From Actinomadura luzonensis (GTDB lineage Bacteria; Actinomycetota; Actinomycetes; Streptosporangiales; Streptosporangiaceae), in contig NZ_JAKRKC020000001.1 in the NCBI RefSeq assembly GCF_022664455.2, positions 5,461,001-5,525,000 on the forward strand: 64,000 bases of DNA. The letters run 5' to 3'. The notes below the pieces were generated by a model, which saw nothing but the letters and a program-made list of their open reading frames with translations, did not search any database and had not been told where the DNA came from. Shown piece by piece: positions 61,181 through 64,000 of the stretch. The position numbers and the translations under genes are program-made. The first letter of the stretch is position 1; every line of letters begins with the position of its first letter.

Positions 61181-61654
61181 ATGAAGGTGAACGATCGTCA
61201 CGTGGCGCTGATCAGCGCTTTCTACGACGCCCTCGGGCGGGCCGACCTCGCGGCCATGGAGAGCTGCTACCACCCCGAGGTCAGTTTCGGTGACCCCATC
61301 TTCCAGGAGCTCGAGGGCCGCGACCGGGTCATGCGGATGTGGCGCCTGCAGCTCGGCGTGCGCGACGGCCTGCGTTCCGACTACCGAAACGTCTCGGCCG
61401 ACGACCACACCGGCACCGCGCACTGGACCGCCCGCTACACCTTCTCCAGCACCGGCCGGGAGGTGGTGAACGAGGTCGAGGCGCTGTTCAGGTTCGAGGA
61501 CGGGCTCATCGTGCGGCACCATGACGACTTCGACTTCCGGCGCTGGTCCAGGATGGCGCTCGGCCGGCCGCACGGGCTGCTGTTCGGCTGGACGCCGATG
61601 TGGCGCAAGTCCATCAGGGACCGGGCCACGCAACAGCTCGACGCACTGGGGTAG
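61181..61654 (+). CDS. SnoaL-like/NTF2-fold protein
   Basis: 157 residues with the cone-shaped NTF2-like fold: helices RHVALISAFYDALGRADLAAM, then the YHPEVSFGDPIF strand and EALFRFEDGLIVRHHDDFDF. Such small proteins are polyketide cyclases, ketosteroid isomerase-like enzymes or binding domains. Here it follows the amidohydrolase by one base and precedes corA by 11, so a shared transcript is likely. No catalytic residues can be assigned with confidence. Confidence 0.82.
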   Translation: MKVNDRHVALISAFYDALGRADLAAMESCYHPEVSFGDPIFQELEGRDRVMRMWRLQLGVRDGLRSDYRNVSADDHTGTAHWTARYTFSSTGREVVNEVEALFRFEDGLIVRHHDDFDFRRWSRMALGRPHGLLFGWTPMWRKSIRDRATQQLDALG

Positions 61655-61665
61655 CAAGAGGGGGC

Positions 61666-62793
61666 ATGAGGAACATGGCCAGGGTCAGGAGTCTGCGCCG
61701 CGGGGCCGACGTGCGCGAGGAGCCGCCGGAGCACTCGATGGACCCGCGGGCCACCGAGGAGCCCCCGTACCGGCCCACCGTCATCGACAACGCGATCTAC
61801 CGCGACGGCGAGCGCGTCGACAACCCGGGCTCGCTCGCCGACGCCTTCGAACGCCTCAAGGAGATGCCGGGCAGCATGGCCTGGATCGGCCTGTACCGGC
61901 CGAAGGAATGGGAGCTGGTCAAGCTCGGCGAGGAGTTCGAGCTGCACGAGCTGGCCCTGGAGGACGCGATCGTCGGCTCCCAGCGGCCGAAGTCCGACCG
62001 GTACGGCGACACGCTCTTCGTGGTGCTGCGCGCGGCCCGCTACCTCGACGACGTGGAGGAGGTGGCGTTCGGCGAGCTGCACGTCTTCGTCGGCCCCGAC
62101 TTCGTGATCACCGTCAGGCACGCCGAGGCCCCCGACCTGCAGGGCGTGCGCCGCCGCATGGAGTCCGACCCCGAGCTGCTGCGGCAGGGCCCGCAGGCGG
62201 TGCTGTACGCCATCCTCGACACGGTGGTCGACGGCTACGCGCCGGTCGTGGCCGGGCTGCAGAAGGACATCGAGGAGATCGAGGTCCAGGTCTTCAGCGG
62301 CGACCCGTCGGTGTCGCGGCGCGTGTACGAGCTGTCCGGCGAGGTGATCGAGTTCCAGCGGGCCACGGCGCCGCTGGTCGGCATGATCCACGGGTTCATC
62401 GCGGGCGCCCCCAAGTACGGGCTGAACGACGAGCTGCAGAGTTACCTGCGCGACGTGGCCGACCACGCGATCACTGTCTCCGAGCGGGTGTCGTCCTTCC
62501 GGCAGATGTTGCAGAACATCCTGGTCGTCAACTCGACGCTGGTGACGCAGGCGCAGAACGCGGAGATGGCCCGGATGACCGAGGCCAGCATCCGGCAGGG
62601 CGAGGAGGTCAAGAAGATCTCCGCGTGGGCGGCCATCCTCTTCGCGCCGACCCTGGTCGGGACGATCTACGGCATGAACTTCGACTTCATGCCGGAGACG
62701 CACTGGGCGCTCGGCTACCCGTTCGCGATCGTGCTGATGGCCGCCGTGTGCCTGGTGCTCTACATGGTCTTCAAACGCCGCGACTGGCTGTGA
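61666..62793 (+). CDS. corA: CorA-type magnesium/cobalt transporter
   Basis: 375 residues. An N-terminal cytoplasmic domain rich in acidic residues is followed by a long helix and two C-terminal membrane helices around the signature YGMNFDFMPE (the GMN loop), ending FKRRDWL. It imports Mg2+ (or Co2+/Ni2+) as a pentamer. The frame extends to 61600, but the ATG at 61666 has GAGGGGG before it. It ends the amidohydrolase operon. A GC-rich hairpin sits at its stop. Confidence 0.94.
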   Translation: MRNMARVRSLRRGADVREEPPEHSMDPRATEEPPYRPTVIDNAIYRDGERVDNPGSLADAFERLKEMPGSMAWIGLYRPKEWELVKLGEEFELHELALEDAIVGSQRPKSDRYGDTLFVVLRAARYLDDVEEVAFGELHVFVGPDFVITVRHAEAPDLQGVRRRMESDPELLRQGPQAVLYAILDTVVDGYAPVVAGLQKDIEEIEVQVFSGDPSVSRRVYELSGEVIEFQRATAPLVGMIHGFIAGAPKYGLNDELQSYLRDVADHAITVSERVSSFRQMLQNILVVNSTLVTQAQNAEMARMTEASIRQGEEVKKISAWAAILFAPTLVGTIYGMNFDFMPETHWALGYPFAIVLMAAVCLVLYMVFKRRDWL

Positions 62794-62807
62794 CCCGGCG
62801 CGGGTCA
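62791..62807 (+). terminator. Short GC-rich hairpin at the corA stop
   Basis: TGACCCG-GCG-CGGGTCA, a 7-bp stem beginning with the corA stop codon. No T tract, so only a moderate terminator candidate. Confidence 0.35.
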
Positions 62808-62881
62808 CGGGTGGTGGCGCCTCCGGAGGAACGGAAGCGCGGGTCGAGGCCGCTGTTGTCCACGTCCACCTAGGGAGCCGA

Positions 62882-62959
62882 TCACCACAGGGCGGCGACG
62901 ATCAGGCCGACGAGGACGAGGGCGACGAGGACGGCGCGTAACGCGCTGAGCGCGCTCAT
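62882..62959 (-). CDS. 25-residue single-helix membrane peptide, coupled to the Clp-N gene
   Basis: A short ORF (MSALSALRAVLVALVLVGLIVAALW) whose ATG overlaps the stop of the RHH/Clp-N gene (ATGA). It is one hydrophobic helix of about 18 residues with a short polar start and one positive charge, so it should insert in the membrane. Coupling by overlap is typical of real gene pairs, but so short an ORF can occur by chance. It could be a partner, a tether or a holin-like peptide; no function is claimed. Confidence 0.45.
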   Translation of the reverse strand: MSALSALRAVLVALVLVGLIVAALW

Positions 62960-63738
62960 GGCCGGAGGCCGGCGTGCTCCTCCAGGCGCTCCAGACGCTG
63001 CACGAGCGGCTGGAGTTCGGCCCGGAGCGCGGCCTTCAGCAGCTCGGCCTGGCCCTGCGCCGGCCCGGGCGCCTGGGCGGGCTGGGCGGGGCCGGGCTGC
63101 TGGGCCTGGGCGCGCAGGTGGACGTAGCCGGCCAGGGCGGCCGACACGGCGCGGCGGGTCAGGCGGGGCTCGGCGCCGAGGGCGCGCAGGACCTGCCCGC
63201 CGGTGCCGTCCGGCTCGGCGACGAGGCCCAGCAGGAGGTGCTCGCAGCCGACGTAGTTGTGGCCGAGGGACAGCGCCTCGGTGACGGCGAACTCCAGGGC
63301 GTTGGCGGCGGAGGTGCTGAAACGCCGCGTCCCGGCCTCGGCTTCGGCATCGGGCTGAGGGACGGGGCGGGCGTGCTGGTCGAGGTCGCGGCGGACGTGG
63401 TCGAGGCTGATCTCCATGGCCCGCAGCACGTGCAGGGCCAGGTTGCCGCCCTCGGTGAGCATCGCGCCGAGCAGGTGCTCGGTGCCGACCTCGGCGGCGC
63501 CCTGGGCGCGGGCGCCGTCGGCGGCGAGCTTGAGCACGGTGCGCGTCCGGCCGGTCAGGTGGGTGAGGGCGCCGGTCGGGGTCTCCAGGTCGAGCTCGCC
63601 GAGCGAGGACTCCCTGATCGCGGTCACCCGGCGGACCGCCTGCTCCAGCGCGCGCTGGCAGACGGCGGACACCGGCACGCCGGCCTCCTTGACGGCCTCG
63701 GCGAGGTCGTCGGGCAGGTATACGTTGATCTTTGGCAT
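62956..63738 (-). CDS. Ribbon-helix-helix protein with two Clp N-terminal repeats
   Basis: 260 residues. The start MPKINVYLPDDLAEAVKEAG looks like a ribbon-helix-helix DNA-binding unit. Two Clp-N repeats follow (about 65-120, VGTEHLLGAMLTEGGNLAL; about 140-200, VGCEHLLLGLVAEPDGTGG), the adaptor-binding fold of ClpA/C but with no ATPase. A Gln/Pro-rich linker and a C-terminal coiled-coil-like helix (LKAALRAELQPLVQRLERLEEH) end it. Such proteins are common in actinomycetes and their role is unclear; it may tie DNA binding to protease adaptor recognition. GGGGTTA repeats upstream of the ATG look like its operator. Confidence 0.82.
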   Translation of the reverse strand: MPKINVYLPDDLAEAVKEAGVPVSAVCQRALEQAVRRVTAIRESSLGELDLETPTGALTHLTGRTRTVLKLAADGARAQGAAEVGTEHLLGAMLTEGGNLALHVLRAMEISLDHVRRDLDQHARPVPQPDAEAEAGTRRFSTSAANALEFAVTEALSLGHNYVGCEHLLLGLVAEPDGTGGQVLRALGAEPRLTRRAVSAALAGYVHLRAQAQQPGPAQPAQAPGPAQGQAELLKAALRAELQPLVQRLERLEEHAGLRP

Positions 63739-63745
63739 GCCCCCA

Positions 63746-63780
63746 CTGTAACCCCAATGGGGGTAGACGTCTATAACCCC
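63746..63780. promoter_or_regulatory. Repeated GGGGTTAYAG boxes before the RHH/Clp-N gene
   Basis: On the minus strand GGGGTTATAG and GGGGTTACAG are direct repeats 25 bp apart, with the palindrome TAGACGTCTA (63764-63773) between. The proximal copy lies 8 nt before the ATG. Ribbon-helix-helix proteins often bind such short repeats, so autoregulation is plausible. Confidence 0.5.
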
Positions 63781-64000
63781 TACCGGAGAAGGAGGCGGCG
63801 GCGCAGGCGGGCCGGCAGCGGGGTGCGGGCGCGGAGCGTGCGGCGGAGGGCGTCGCTGTGCCGCCAGGCGGCCGCGGCGGTCTCGTCGGTGACGGCGTCG
63901 GGGGCGTATCTGGCGAAGTTCGACAGGTCCGCCAGCGGGCGGAGGTCGGCGGCGACGTCCGGCGGCTGGGCGGCGAGAACGTCCGCGGCCGTCAGCGCCC
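63780..64000 (-). CDS. C-terminal part of a possible TgpA-like transglutaminase protein
   Basis: 72 codons of a gene that continues past the window's right edge, ending at TAG 63780-63782. The sequence (DLSNFARYAPDAVTDETAAA, AWRHSDALRRTLRAR, PLPARLRRRLLLR) looks like the cytoplasmic tail of the DUF3488/DUF4129 transglutaminase proteins of actinomycetes, but this is a short tail and the assignment is tentative. Its stop is 41 bp upstream of the RHH/Clp-N ATG, with the operator repeats between. Confidence 0.5.
   Translation of the reverse strand, partial: ALTAADVLAAQPPDVAADLRPLADLSNFARYAPDAVTDETAAAAWRHSDALRRTLRARTPLPARLRRRLLLR

Overview
The window is about 64 kb of very GC-rich chromosomal DNA with strong third-position GC bias, many GTG starts, genes packed end to end, several apparently leaderless genes and a dense set of one-component regulators. 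This fits a mycelial actinomycete. Streptosporangiaceae (Nonomuraea-like) is my best guess, from general resemblance only. I see no rRNA, tRNA, insertion sequence, integrase, CRISPR array or biosynthetic megasynthase, so this looks like core/shell chromosome rather than a mobile island. No stretch longer than about 200 bases lacks a gene.

Layout. 1-7.5 kb: the 5' part of ctaD (cytochrome c oxidase subunit I), an AspT-type aminotransferase, a small membrane protein, a glycolate-oxidase-like flavoenzyme, and a membrane Ser/Thr kinase whose outer domain resembles spore-associated protein A. 7.5-15.6 kb: a coupled operon of carboxyltransferase, biotin carboxylase/BCCP, enoyl-CoA hydratase and an AtuA-family protein, which resembles the acyclic-terpene (atu) carboxylation module; then a convergent ROK kinase and an APH-type phosphotransferase. 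15.6-17.2 kb: an XRE/DUF5753 regulator between two small proteins, with CAATTG elements in each of the three gaps. 17.2-25.3 kb (minus strand): a sugar ABC transporter, then response regulator, histidine kinase, GT2-GtrA and GT39, joined by overlapping stop/start codons. 25.3-28.7 kb: a P450 and a divergent TetR sharing a perfect 15-bp-arm operator, then a phytoene-desaturase-like oxidoreductase. 28.7-32.7 kb: LysR, a frameshifted YeiH-family exporter, and psuG-psuK for pseudouridine breakdown. 32.8-41.2 kb: a large disordered putative regulator, a tautomerase, and two HxlR/MFS pairs around a secreted peptidase.

41.3-50.4 kb (minus strand): a LAL-type LuxR regulator, a GNAT, and a leucine/isovalerate operon (accD1-accA1-hmgL-acyl-CoA dehydrogenase) facing its TetR regulator. 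51.1-53.7 kb: a PadR-DrrA-DrrB-like operon with a clear operator, closed by a 13-bp-stem terminator. 53.8-60.3 kb: a secreted repeat protein, a fused alpha-beta branched-chain 2-oxoacid dehydrogenase E1, a second membrane kinase with a C9-tract frameshift, and an M50-like membrane protein. 60.3-64 kb: amidohydrolase, SnoaL-like protein, CorA, then (minus) the end of a possible transglutaminase-type protein, a ribbon-helix-helix/Clp-N protein and a coupled 25-residue membrane peptide.

Functionally, E1 (55.3 kb), the acyl-CoA dehydrogenase, MCC and HMG-CoA lyase (44.8-50.4 kb) cover most of leucine catabolism. The hydratase at 11.0 kb could supply the missing step, or serve the separate atu-like carboxylase. 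In pseudomonads Atu products drain into the leucine (liu) pathway, so both modules in one window are consistent with an isoprenoid/branched-acyl catabolic role; this is inference.
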